Source: Candidatus Baldrarchaeum yapensis
Lineage (GTDB): Archaea; Asgardarchaeota; Baldrarchaeia; Baldrarchaeales; Baldrarchaeaceae
DNA: 62,201 nt
Assembly (NCBI GenBank): GCA_016840465.1
Contig: JAEOSH010000007.1
Location: 1-62,201, forward strand
Reading direction: 5' to 3'
Position numbers and translations under genes: made by a program. Of this stretch, positions 1-10,070 are shown in pieces. Under the pieces are notes generated by a model. That model did not search any database, was not told the DNA's origin, and worked only from the letters and a program-made list of their open reading frames with translations. The stretch's first letter is position 1. Every line of letters begins with the position of its first letter.

Positions 1-17
1 GTGCAACCTCCGTTACC

Positions 18-24
18 TTTAAAT
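18..24 (+). promoter_or_regulatory. TATA box for the initiator tRNA
   Basis: A TTTAAAT box lies about 55 bases before the mature tRNA 5' end. The A+T-rich stretch around 33-45 follows it, and transcription would be expected to start near 45. This matches the general archaeal TATA arrangement. The assignment is inferred from position only. Confidence 0.6.
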
Positions 25-72
25 CCCTCCCCTAAATTATAATTTACGAGGAAAAGGAGAGGCCACCCCGGT

Positions 73-189
73 AGCGGGGTGGGGTAGCCAGGTTAGCCCG
101 CGGGAGGCCTGGCCGCGCCTGCAAGGCGCGACCGTCCCGCGAAGCTCATAACCCCGAGGTCCGAGGTTCAAATCCTCGCCCCGCTACCA
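73..189 (+). tRNA. Initiator tRNA-Met (CAT) with a 39-nt intron in the anticodon stem
   Basis: The acceptor strand AGCGGGG (73-79) pairs with CCCCGCT (179-185), followed by A186 and an encoded CCA (187-189). The D stem is 82-85/96-99. The T stem is 162-166/174-178 around a TTCAAAT loop. Joining 73-104 to 144-189 gives anticodon stem CGGGG/CCCCG around loop CTCATAA, anticodon CAT at 147-149. The A1-T72 pair and the run of G-C pairs at 29-31/39-41 are initiator hallmarks. The intron falls between tRNA positions 30 and 31, not at the usual 37/38. Elongator Met or Ile2 is unlikely given A1-T72 and the stem GGG/CCC. Confidence 0.95.
105..143 (+). other. tRNA intron with bulge-helix-bulge junction
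   Basis: Four pairs (99-102 with 138-141) form the central helix. A 3-nt bulge GGA lies at 103-105 on one side and AAG at 142-144 on the other. Cleavage after the second base of each bulge removes exactly 105-143 and restores a perfect anticodon stem. Inside the intron, 114-119 and 125-130 form a six-pair GC hairpin with loop TGCAA. The expected processing is by the archaeal splicing endonuclease, then RtcB ligation. An rtcB gene lies at 14.4-15.8 kb. Confidence 0.85.
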
Positions 190-375
190 GTCCCCTCTAC
201 TTCTTACAATTTCACCATTGTATCGTGAGTCCTCATCACAGTTCTAATAAATTCTACAATTGTTGAACTGTAAGTTTTCGTCCTGTTTATTTTGTCTCTG
301 GAAGGTTTCCGATGAAATTTAAGATCATTTGAAGCGTATGCCTAAAATTGATGAAAAGAACGTGTTGAACTGATA

Positions 376-1380
376 TTATAGCAACAATGATCCGTTTTTC
401 ATGATTTCCGTTTCGTGCCCATCTTTGTATCTTACCACAACGGTAGGTTCCGTTATTAAGAAATCTATGTGCCCTTTTGACCTATTCCTACCGCCGGGGA
501 AGTCCTCGTTGTTTCCGAATGCTATATGTACCGTTCCGTGGACTTTTTCTGTTTCTAAGAATTCCTTAACAATTCTTGCACGTTTGTTCAATCCTATTGC
601 GAACTCTCCGGTGACGTTGGCGGTTGCGTCTATGTTGAGGGCGTTTGAAATTCTCTTAGATGCGTCGGGATCTGCGCATTCGACGCTTATGACTTTTCCA
701 TCTTTTACTGTCAGTTTTGCGGGATCTTTGAGGGGTCCTATTCCACCAGCGGCGTCTGCCACTATGCATCCGTTCATACTATTTTCGACGGGAGCGACGA
801 GCACCTCTCCCACCGGAAGGTTGACCCAGTTCATGAATCTCTTGCTGATTTCCACATCTGTGAAGAAAGGGCGCCCCATTACCGAGAATGAGATGTCCGT
901 ACCGGAGGAATTCGTCACCCTAATTTCGGCGGCATCTTCAAGTAATAGTATCAGTTTATGTGCGAGGGTTTTCATCTCGCGGTACTCTTCCCTTGTTAGT
1001 GCCATGGCACCTTCGGTGAGCATGTTCATTGTTATACCGGGACAGTGTGCGAGTCTGGTGTTCCCCCGTCGTTCCAGTTCTATCAGTTCTATTCTGAAGG
1101 GTACTTCCTCGATGATTCCTCGTAATACGTTAACAAATACGTCGATAGTGGGTCGGTTTGAGATTATGATTTCCCTGAGGAAATCGGGTACGCTCTTTCT
1201 AGGCGATTCGGGTTCCTTTAGTACAAGCAATCGCGTCCACATGCCTATTGAAATCGCCGCGCGTGAGAATACCTCTGCGATGTCTGCTTTTTCCTCATCC
1301 GCGATGATTAATATTCTCTCCCCAGATGTAGCTTCCAGCACTTCTAGTAGCGCGTTCTTCGCGGCCTCGTCGGCTCTCAT
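376..1380 (-). CDS. M29-family (aminopeptidase T/AmpS-like) metallopeptidase
   Basis: The 334-residue protein resembles COG2309/peptidase family M29, cytosolic aminopeptidases that use one or two divalent metals. Recognisable family segments are HCPGIT near residue 113, TGEFAIGLN near 258, HIAFGNNEDFPGG near 286 and a final GHIDFLI. The Glu and His residues in these blocks are the expected metal-site candidates. It is a little shorter than typical 370-410-residue members, mainly at the N-terminus. The start is the ATG at 1380. The next gene on the strand (1408-1935) is upstream by 27 bases, so the two may be co-transcribed. The peptide substrate cannot be told from sequence; some relatives have other activities. 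Confidence 0.78.
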   Translation of the reverse strand: MRADEAAKNALLEVLEATSGERILIIADEEKADIAEVFSRAAISIGMWTRLLVLKEPESPRKSVPDFLREIIISNRPTIDVFVNVLRGIIEEVPFRIELIELERRGNTRLAHCPGITMNMLTEGAMALTREEYREMKTLAHKLILLLEDAAEIRVTNSSGTDISFSVMGRPFFTDVEISKRFMNWVNLPVGEVLVAPVENSMNGCIVADAAGGIGPLKDPAKLTVKDGKVISVECADPDASKRISNALNIDATANVTGEFAIGLNKRARIVKEFLETEKVHGTVHIAFGNNEDFPGGRNRSKGHIDFLITEPTVVVRYKDGHETEIMKNGSLLL

Positions 1381-1407
1381 GCACTCACCCTAGGTGCGCG
1401 TGGTCTA

Positions 1408-1935
1408 TTAGTAATTAATGTCGCTCTTCTGTCTTTTTAGTTTCCATTTAAAAAGGCAGAAGTTCCCGCCTAGTCCTATTTCCGAGTCCCGCTCGAAGGA
1501 GACGTTGGGGTTTATTGCTCGGGTCCATTCTCGATACAAGTTAATGCAGATTTTACTGCATATATCGGGTATTATTGAGTGTCTATCCGCTTTTCGCAAA
1601 CCGTCGACCCATGGGCAACGCAACACTTTTACGATGCACTCTTCGTCGGATTTCTTTACTACCTCATAATTCCAGCCTTCTAGTTTCCAGCGCACCTCTA
1701 TCGTCTCGAAAATGGAGGACGGGTCTTCTCCCTCTATTCCGTACATTTTCTTTATCCTAGTAGCGACTCTCTTTGCGAACTCCGTCCATACTTCGTTATC
1801 GAGTTCGAGTGCGGCAGCGTAGCCGAATTTGTTTTCCACAAGCCTGAACCAAAGTCCATCGACGAGCATGTACATTTTCTTGAGAAGTTCTATATCTCGT
1901 TGTGCAGAGAGGGATGAGGATCTGCGCGTCATCAA
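1408..1935 (-). CDS. ATC-hydrolase-like / DUF6125-type protein
   Basis: The 175-residue soluble protein resembles the family named after L-2-amino-thiazoline-4-carboxylate hydrolase. It shows an all-helical N-terminal half, a central CPWVDGLRKADRH block near residue 107, a conserved pair of cysteines (SKICINLYREW) near 130, and a terminal GGNFCLFKW. Cysteines in these places are shared by the family. True ATC hydrolysis is known for only a few members, and most archaeal ones are of unknown role. It begins with two ATG codons at 1935/1932. It lies just upstream of the M29 peptidase gene on the same strand. Confidence 0.6.
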   Translation of the reverse strand: MMTRRSSSLSAQRDIELLKKMYMLVDGLWFRLVENKFGYAAALELDNEVWTEFAKRVATRIKKMYGIEGEDPSSIFETIEVRWKLEGWNYEVVKKSDEECIVKVLRCPWVDGLRKADRHSIIPDICSKICINLYREWTRAINPNVSFERDSEIGLGGNFCLFKWKLKRQKSDINY

Positions 1936-1991
1936 TAAAAGTAGGGGTCACGTAGTTATAAAGGTTTCATGGTTAGTGGGTAATAAAATAT

Positions 1992-2375
1992 ATGAGAGCG
2001 GGAAGTGAAAATATCACTGCCGATGATGAATTCCGGCGTTTAGGAGAGGATGACTGGCGGCACCTTTCTGAGGCGTCTCATATTTATCGTATTTCAGAGA
2101 GAGTTGTGGGAGTACCTTTTCCGAGAGAGAAGTATGAGCAAAGGCTATCCAAGGTTAGGAGGAACGCCGAGGAGGAAGGATTTGACGCCGTTATAACGTG
2201 TGTCGAGGAGGATATTTATTATCTGATGGGCATCGCGTTCAGGATGTTTGAATGTCCCTTCATTCTCGTGGTGCTGGTCAAGGACACTTCCTTAATCCTG
2301 TTACCGCTACTCGAGGAGGATTATTTTCTGTCGCAGATGGCAATGAAATTCGGGCATGAAATGTATGATGAGTAA
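1992..2375 (+). pseudogene. Truncated creatinase/prolidase (M24) N-terminal domain
   Basis: Residues ~45-110 match the start of the creatinase N-terminal domain: a YEQRLSKVRRNAEEEGFDAV segment, then EEDIYYLMGI, then hydrophobic strands ending in LLPLLEE. The reading frame stops at 2373-2375 after 127 residues. The catalytic pita-bread domain, which should supply two Asp, one His and two Glu, is absent downstream in any frame. A full member is 350-400 residues. I read this as a decayed remnant, though a free-standing N-domain protein cannot be excluded. No clear Shine-Dalgarno site precedes the ATG at 1992. Confidence 0.6.
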
Positions 2376-2688
2376 TCGCATTCCGAAGAACGATAATATA
2401 TTGCGATATTGCTTGAGAAAATTGGAGAATAGAAGACGATTTATGTGTTACTAGAGGCTAATTTGAGATTTGGGCATGACATGACTGCAAAGAATTGCAA
2501 AGAGCAGCAAAAAGGTGCATGTAAATGCGTTTTGCAGAGGCTCTGTTTTATCAAGACGGGTAAGGAAATAGATGGAAGATGAGAAGGGTTTCCGCCGCAA
2601 ATGCATCAAAAGGTTACAAAAGTAGCGGAGAGTCGGAACGGTATATTACAGGTCTGTAGGAAGACTAAATAAGATTGTCCATTCGTAT
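2376..2688. other. Gene-poor stretch, probably decayed M24-type sequence
   Basis: No intact gene is visible. In the plus frame at 2445-2490, a peptide reading LLEANLRFGHDM echoes the end of the preceding fragment (LLEEDYFLSQMAMKFGHEM) with about seven residues missing. At DNA level, TTACTAGAGG and TTTGGGCATGACATG recall CTACTCGAGG and TTCGGGCATGAAATG at 2310-2366. This suggests a partial second copy, or relic, of the same element. Stops interrupt all frames before 2689. Confidence 0.4.
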
Positions 2689-3258
2689 TTAGGCAAACTT
2701 CTCGTTAACAAAGACTCTGAGCCTTGCGCCCTCGTCAAGTATAAGGGATGAACTCGGAAATTTCAGCAGTTGAAATGAAGATATAATGTCCCACACAGAA
2801 GCACCAGTATTTGCTGCGATCAGCACTGCGATCTCGGTTCTGAATGGAGAAAGGATTACCAGCAGAAATAAGAACACAAAATTTAAAGCTAGAAGGGGAG
2901 TTAAAAGCACGAAAATGGCACTATTCCTCCTAAGCGGTTGAAATGACGCAACATAAACGGCCAGAATAAGAACCTTGTATTTTATTTTCACCCCAACACG
3001 AGGTCTTCCCCTTCTCATCAAAATAACAACTGCATGTATAATCTCATGTAACGGTACTATCGCCAGTATCAGAAGTCCTGCCTTTAATAGTTCCAATGGG
3101 CTCTTTAGGAACCGAAAACCAGTATTAAAGACATAGTGTATTAATACATAAGTTCCGGCCATCAGCAAAAAGCCAAGAACGGTCGAAAACTCAAGGTTTG
3201 GTTCAACGATATATTCCTTTACGGATCTGCCCTCACTACATGTCTGATGACGAGTCAT
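2689..3258 (-). CDS. DUF3267-type membrane zincin (putative metalloprotease)
   Basis: The 189-residue protein has about four hydrophobic segments (roughly residues 27-47, 58-80, 92-108, 114-148). The motif PLHEIIHAV at 69-77 is a classic HExxH zinc site at the end of a membrane helix. A later NTGASVWDII (~150-159) places an Asp where site-2-protease-like enzymes carry their third ligand. This architecture matches DUF3267 putative zincin peptidases. The substrate is unknown. It starts at the ATG at 3258, diverging from pantoate kinase. It is not obviously in an operon. Confidence 0.72.
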   Translation of the reverse strand: MTRHQTCSEGRSVKEYIVEPNLEFSTVLGFLLMAGTYVLIHYVFNTGFRFLKSPLELLKAGLLILAIVPLHEIIHAVVILMRRGRPRVGVKIKYKVLILAVYVASFQPLRRNSAIFVLLTPLLALNFVFLFLLVILSPFRTEIAVLIAANTGASVWDIISSFQLLKFPSSSLILDEGARLRVFVNEKFA

Positions 3259-3305
3259 TAACTGGCACCCGCATTAAGACTTAAGAGGATGCCAGCAAAA
3301 ATGCC

Positions 3306-3314
3306 AATATAAAC
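3306..3314 (+). promoter_or_regulatory. TATA-like box for the CoA-synthesis pair
   Basis: AATATAAAC is centred about 33 bases before the ATG at 3343, so the messenger would have a very short leader. The spacing fits archaeal promoters. Inferred from position. Confidence 0.45.
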
Positions 3315-3342
3315 TTATTCAGCACGAAAACTGGTGGGTTTC

Positions 3343-4251
3343 ATGAAAAGAGCGAAAGCTTTCTGCCCAGGACATATAACCGCGTTTTTCGAGATATGTA
3401 CTGAGGACCCTGATCCTCTTAAAAAGGGCTCTCGGGGAGCGGGCGTTTCAATAAGCAGAGGTGTGGTAACAATAGTCGAACTTAGAGAGTCCGATCGGAC
3501 AACTGTGAACGTATACATAAACGGAGAAGTTTCGGACGCGCCGGTTAGCAAAACAGCAGCATTAAAAATATTAAATCTTGTTGATGATAAGTACGACGTA
3601 CGCATTTTCCATGAGCTGGAAATACCCGTGGGCGCGGGGTTCGGAGCAAGTGGAGCCGGCGCGTTCAGCACAGCAATAGCAATCTCTATGGCATTGAACC
3701 TCCCCTTAACCCTAACAAAGATTGCACAAATAGCTCATATATCAGAAATAGAGTGCATGACGGGACTTGGCGACGTAATTGCTCAATTTCACGGAGGTGT
3801 TGAAATAAGAACAAAGGCGGGAGCCCCCGGTGTGGGTGAGGTACAAAAAATATTGGTAGACCCAGATGTGAGGGTCGTATGTGCATCCTCAGGGGTCATA
3901 GAGACCAAGAAGATTCTCGCAGACCCCGGAAAACGCAAGAAGATAAACATGATCGGGCGATCCTTTATAGAGCAGATAATCAAAACACCGACTATAACCA
4001 GATTGATGGAATTGGGTAGAATGTTTAGTGTAAAGACGGGCCTGGCATCGCTAAAAGTATTGAAGATCCTAAAGGAGTTTGAAAACGTGGGCATTGGGGG
4101 AGCCAGCATGGTTATGCTGGGAGAATCAATCTTCTGTTTCGCATGGAAGGAAGATGCTCAGATGATCGCTGAAAGTTTCAAAAAGTTTATGCCGGACGCA
4201 TGGGTTTCTGTTGCAGAGATAGATTTCTGTGGCGCACGTCCCATATGGTGA
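3343..4251 (+). CDS. Pantoate kinase (archaeal CoA pathway)
   Basis: A GHMP-superfamily kinase that phosphorylates pantoate to 4-phosphopantoate in the archaeal route to coenzyme A. The N-terminal [11 protein letters not shown] is the signature of the archaeal enzyme (COG1829). The phosphate-binding loop [13 protein letters not shown] lies near residue 95. A C-terminal [12 protein letters not shown] strand also fits the fold. The ATG at 3343 is preferred: GGTGG lies five bases upstream and family members begin here. An in-frame GTG at 3334 is the alternative. The stop TGA at 4249-4251 overlaps the ATG of the next gene, whose product uses this enzyme's product. Confidence 0.92.
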   Translation: MKRAKAFCPGHITAFFEICTEDPDPLKKGSRGAGVSISRGVVTIVELRESDRTTVNVYINGEVSDAPVSKTAALKILNLVDDKYDVRIFHELEIPVGAGFGASGAGAFSTAIAISMALNLPLTLTKIAQIAHISEIECMTGLGDVIAQFHGGVEIRTKAGAPGVGEVQKILVDPDVRVVCASSGVIETKKILADPGKRKKINMIGRSFIEQIIKTPTITRLMELGRMFSVKTGLASLKVLKILKEFENVGIGGASMVMLGESIFCFAWKEDAQMIAESFKKFMPDAWVSVAEIDFCGARPIW

Positions 4252-5063
4252 TGAATATGGAAGTGCCGGAAGGACATCCTCGTGCCGAGTCGCTCAGAAT
4301 AAGGGAGAAGTTGATAAGAGGATTCGAAATGGGAGTCGTTGCAAAGGCGGGCCTCATAGCACATGGAAGAGGTGAAGCTTTTGATTATATAATTGGGGAA
4401 GAAACAATAGAGCCGGCAATGAATGCAATAAGAGCGGCGGTAGCCCTCATGCTGACCGCAGAACACCCCGTCATTAGTGTGAATGGAAACACTGCAGCAT
4501 TGGTTCCCAAGGAGATAGTCGAACTGGCAAAGTTGGTTAATGCGAAGATAGAGGTGAACATATTCTATCATTCCCCCGAGAGGGTCAACGCCATAAGAAG
4601 GTTGCTCGAAGACGCGGGCGCCGAGGAGATTCTGGGAATTGACGACCAATATAAGACCACAATACCGGAGATATCGAGCATGAGAAGATATGTTGATGTT
4701 CGTGGGATCTATAAGGCGGACGTGGTCCTAGTACCACTGGAAGATGGAGACCGCACCGAGGCCCTCGTGAAACTCGGAAAGAAGGTAATTGCTATAGATT
4801 TGAACCCGCTGAGCAGAACCGCCCAGTGGGCGACCATAACAATAGTCGACAACATTGTGCGATGCGTGCCGTTAATGTGCGATATCGCAAGGGAACTGAG
4901 AGGGAGGGATAGGCAGGAACTCGGGAGAATAGTAGAGAAATTTGATAACAGAGAAAACTTAAAACTTGTGATAAGGCACATTCTCGAAAGGTTGTCTGAA
5001 TTGTCGAAAAAGGGTATTTATCTTCCAGAGGTATCGGAAGTCTTCAAAGAGATGAGAGAATGA
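4251..5063 (+). CDS. 4-phosphopantoate--beta-alanine ligase (phosphopantothenate synthetase)
   Basis: It joins 4-phosphopantoate and beta-alanine using ATP, the second archaeal-specific CoA step (COG1701). The N-terminal [18 protein letters not shown] and the [12 protein letters not shown] block are highly characteristic, followed by [11 protein letters not shown] and [15 protein letters not shown]. The ATG at 4251 overlaps the kinase stop as TGATG, implying translational coupling. ATGs at 4245 and 4257 are alternatives. The kinase/ligase order is the common archaeal operon. Ketopantoate-forming genes are not in the window. Confidence 0.93.
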   Translation: MNMEVPEGHPRAESLRIREKLIRGFEMGVVAKAGLIAHGRGEAFDYIIGEETIEPAMNAIRAAVALMLTAEHPVISVNGNTAALVPKEIVELAKLVNAKIEVNIFYHSPERVNAIRRLLEDAGAEEILGIDDQYKTTIPEISSMRRYVDVRGIYKADVVLVPLEDGDRTEALVKLGKKVIAIDLNPLSRTAQWATITIVDNIVRCVPLMCDIARELRGRDRQELGRIVEKFDNRENLKLVIRHILERLSELSKKGIYLPEVSEVFKEMRE

Positions 5064-5081
5064 AGAAAAGTATACGGCGTT

Positions 5082-5954
5082 TTATTGCTTCTCCACGAGC
5101 CAGGACCCCAATACTATCAGCACACCACCAAATATCACCGGGAGAGAAAGATACTCTCCCAATAGCACTTGTGCCAGCACCGCCGCTACTACCACCTCCA
5201 TAAGCAAATAAACCGCGGATGAAGAGACCCTTATCACCTTGAGACTCAAATACCACAGAAAGAACGGAGCAACAGTGCAAGCAGCTGCAGTGTACAGGAT
5301 TGCAATCCAGCCACGAAGATCCGGAACCGTGTGCTCGAACATGAATATCGGGGTAAGAAAGATAGCCGTATATATCAGCATTAAGAAGGAAACGGCAGTT
5401 GCATCAACATTTGAATCCTTAAGTACACTCTTCGATGCAACCATGTAAATCGACCAGACAAAACCCGCCAAAATGCATAGAACATCTCCTATTATCCTTC
5501 CAGAGAGCAGTATCGACAAATCACCATTACTAACTAGTATGATGACACCTACGAATGCCGCAAGTACGCCAGCCGACCTTACAAGTGTTAGTTTTTCATC
5601 TAATACGAAATGCGATATTATTGCGACGAAAATGGCAGTAGTGTTCACAAGGATGGAAGCCTTTGCCGCGGTTGTCCATTGCATCCCTATAAATTGCAGA
5701 AAATACGCAACGGCATTTGTGAATCCTAAGAACATTATTAATCGTTTATTCAAAAGAATCCTCATAGAAAAGCTAAATGTTCTCTTAAATAATGGATAGA
5801 GCAGGATAAGAATCCCGGAAGCCATCAAAAATCTATACGCAACAAAAACAGCGGGCGATAAGTATTGCAACCCCCACTTTATCGCCACAAAGGAAGTACC
5901 CCACAGAAATGCCGCCATAAGCGTTAAAGCCCGCGCCTCGGCAGTCTTATTCAT
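5082..5954 (-). CDS. EamA-family (drug/metabolite) transporter
   Basis: About ten hydrophobic helices in two five-helix EamA repeats. The first starts at ALTLMAAFLWGTSFVAIKWG, with the typical WGTSF and later FVAYRFLMA motifs. The second is around ILAGFVWSIYMV and ends with a GGVLIVLGSWLVE helix. It probably exports or imports a small metabolite across the cell membrane; the substrate cannot be predicted. The ATG at 5954 is chosen because GGTGG is just upstream and the first helix begins soon after. Upstream in-frame ATGs (5972, 6011) would add a non-membrane tail. Its 3' end lies 18 bases from the convergent ligase gene. Confidence 0.85.
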   Translation of the reverse strand: MNKTAEARALTLMAAFLWGTSFVAIKWGLQYLSPAVFVAYRFLMASGILILLYPLFKRTFSFSMRILLNKRLIMFLGFTNAVAYFLQFIGMQWTTAAKASILVNTTAIFVAIISHFVLDEKLTLVRSAGVLAAFVGVIILVSNGDLSILLSGRIIGDVLCILAGFVWSIYMVASKSVLKDSNVDATAVSFLMLIYTAIFLTPIFMFEHTVPDLRGWIAILYTAAACTVAPFFLWYLSLKVIRVSSSAVYLLMEVVVAAVLAQVLLGEYLSLPVIFGGVLIVLGSWLVEKQ

Positions 5955-6058
5955 ATAACCACCGATCCTCATAAGTCCACGTGTTGTGCACGGGAGGCTA
6001 GATAACTTCAAACGGCTATTTAACTCTTAAGAAATGGAAGTACAGTAAGGGTGAAAGC

Positions 6059-6805
6059 ATGTCTGATGTGTGGCCTGAGAAAAAGCGAGCATCCCTCGTG
6101 ATAACGATAAACTTATCGGAGAAAACCGCAGGTGGTGCCACGGCATCTGCACAACTAAACTACGGGATAAGAAGGGGGATTCCGAAAATCCTAAAGATAC
6201 TTGACGAAAACCGGTTGAAGGCGACTTTTTTCGTTTCAAAGGACTTTTTCGTCAAATACCGAAATATAATAGCTGAAATATATAGTCGAGGGCACGAAAT
6301 AGCGCTGTTGATCGATAAAAAACTCAAAGATGCCGAAAACGAAATAAAAGTGTCAGTAAGAACTTTTCTTGAGGAAAAATATAAACCGTTGGGCATTAGA
6401 ATACTAAAACGGGAAGAACTAACAAATTATATGATAATAGCGGCAAATATTGGAATTCTTTATGACAGTTCTCTTCCAAGCAATGACTTTCCACACGTTA
6501 TCGACGAGTTGGGTATCATCGAGATACCCTACTTCGAGTATCTCGTCGACATAAACGTATTCGATAAAAAATTGAAAACGCCCGCCGAGGCATATGAATT
6601 GCTACTATCAGAATTAGATAGCGCGTATGAAGAGGGATCTCTGCTAACATTAGTCTTTCATCCCTCGTGTATCGCGAGACCCCCTCGCCTGAGAGTACTA
6701 AACGACCTGTTAATACAAGCACAGCGTTATAAGGGTCTATGGATAGCTAGAGCGGCCAAAGTTGCCGAATGGATCCGTGAAAGGACAAAAAGCGAATTTC
6801 GTTGA
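6059..6805 (+). CDS. Polysaccharide-deacetylase-like (NodB fold) protein, catalytic residues lost
   Basis: The 248 residues follow the carbohydrate esterase 4 pattern. It has an opening beta strand (ASLVITINLS), then GIPKILKILDENRLKATFFVSKD, then IAEIYSRGHEIALL, and a late LTLVFHPSC strand with the HP motif. The first metal-binding Asp pair (usually TFDDG) is INLSEKT here. The HxxxH motif that normally follows RGHEIG is also missing. It is therefore probably not a working deacetylase, or its chemistry differs. GGGTGA precedes the ATG at 6059. It stands alone between divergent EamA and the next gene. Confidence 0.65.
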   Translation: MSDVWPEKKRASLVITINLSEKTAGGATASAQLNYGIRRGIPKILKILDENRLKATFFVSKDFFVKYRNIIAEIYSRGHEIALLIDKKLKDAENEIKVSVRTFLEEKYKPLGIRILKREELTNYMIIAANIGILYDSSLPSNDFPHVIDELGIIEIPYFEYLVDINVFDKKLKTPAEAYELLLSELDSAYEEGSLLTLVFHPSCIARPPRLRVLNDLLIQAQRYKGLWIARAAKVAEWIRERTKSEFR

Positions 6806-6874
6806 CACATGAAAATGCTTTTATTCCTCGAAGCATAAGAATAACGTGTCTCAGAATGAAACGGAGGACACTGA

Positions 6875-7684
6875 ATGCCATACTGCCAGTACTGTGGTAA
6901 AGAGATTGTTCTTCCATTTGTATGTAAGTACTGTGGAGGCATTTTCTGTGAAGACCACAGGCTTCCCGAGGCCCACGATTGCCCATATATGCCTCGTGTC
7001 AAAGAATGGGTCATTCGTCCTACAGTTTACGTTCCGGTCCCACCGCCACCACCCGCCCCAGCACCACAGATAGTTGAAGTAAAGAAAGCTAGATTCAGCA
7101 GCACTGAGATAATGCACCTATTTATAGGATGTATACTGATATTGCTCGTAGGATTCTCGTTATTCATGGATCCACGTTTCATCTTCGGCGTAGAACCGTT
7201 TATGGCATTCTTACTCGCGTTATCGTTCATACCGGCTTTCTTGTTTCATGAACTCGCTCATAAGTTCGTTGCCCAGAGGTATGGGTGCTGGGCAGAGTTT
7301 CGTCTCATAGAATGGGGCCTCATCTTAACATTACTTTCAATTCTCCCCTACTCTCCCCTTAAAATCATAGCACCGGGGGCCGTGATGATAGCTGGGGGGT
7401 ATGATAGGGACGTTGTTGGGAAGATAGCGCTCGCGGGTCCCTGTATAAACCTGGCGTTGGCTCTCATCTCATTGCCCCTGTACTTCATTTTCGCCACAAA
7501 TCCGATAATTGCAGGGCTGATGAGGTTTAACATCTACCTTAACAGTTTCTTAGGTCTCTTTAACATGTTGCCACTCGGAATACTGGATGGAAAGAAGGTA
7601 TTCGACTGGCGACCCGACATCGGAATCATTACGCTTGCAGCTCTCGCGGCTCTCTTTGGAATCTCAATAATGTATCTTTTGTAG
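6875..7684 (+). CDS. AN1-type zinc finger fused to a site-2-protease-like membrane peptidase
   Basis: Residues 1-40 form an AN1-like finger with Cys/His pairs at C4-C7, C17-C20, C25, H28, H34 and C36. A proline-rich linker (PVPPPPPAPAP) follows at 54-64. Then come about six membrane helices. HELAHKF near residue 126 is the zinc site, and NMLPLGILDGKKVFDW near 229 supplies the family's Asp ligand. This is M50-type architecture, so cleavage of a membrane-embedded substrate is expected, with the finger probably recruiting it. The AN1/S2P pairing is seen in other archaea. GGAGG lies seven bases before the ATG. Confidence 0.82.
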   Translation: MPYCQYCGKEIVLPFVCKYCGGIFCEDHRLPEAHDCPYMPRVKEWVIRPTVYVPVPPPPPAPAPQIVEVKKARFSSTEIMHLFIGCILILLVGFSLFMDPRFIFGVEPFMAFLLALSFIPAFLFHELAHKFVAQRYGCWAEFRLIEWGLILTLLSILPYSPLKIIAPGAVMIAGGYDRDVVGKIALAGPCINLALALISLPLYFIFATNPIIAGLMRFNIYLNSFLGLFNMLPLGILDGKKVFDWRPDIGIITLAALAALFGISIMYLL

Positions 7685-7722
7685 CAATGTATCTCAAACG
7701 TACCCCTCCCTGTAACGATTCC

Positions 7723-7730
7723 TTTATATC
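7723..7730 (+). promoter_or_regulatory. TATA box upstream of the short ORF and VAT gene
   Basis: TTTATATC lies about 100 bases before the VAT TTG codon and 40 before the short ORF ATG at 7768. Transcription would therefore start near 7750, just before that ORF's Shine-Dalgarno site. Position-based inference. Confidence 0.6.
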
Positions 7731-7767
7731 CCGTCTTCCGTTACTTAAGAGTAAAGGAGAACTGAAA

Positions 7768-10069
<2,302 letters not shown>

Positions 10070-10070
10070 G

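Noticed and set aside
401-1393. Long plus-strand open frame of 330 codons opposite the M29 peptidase
   Set aside because: Its product is Ser/Thr/Phe-rich with no domain, and the minus frame has clear family motifs. It is an antisense shadow.
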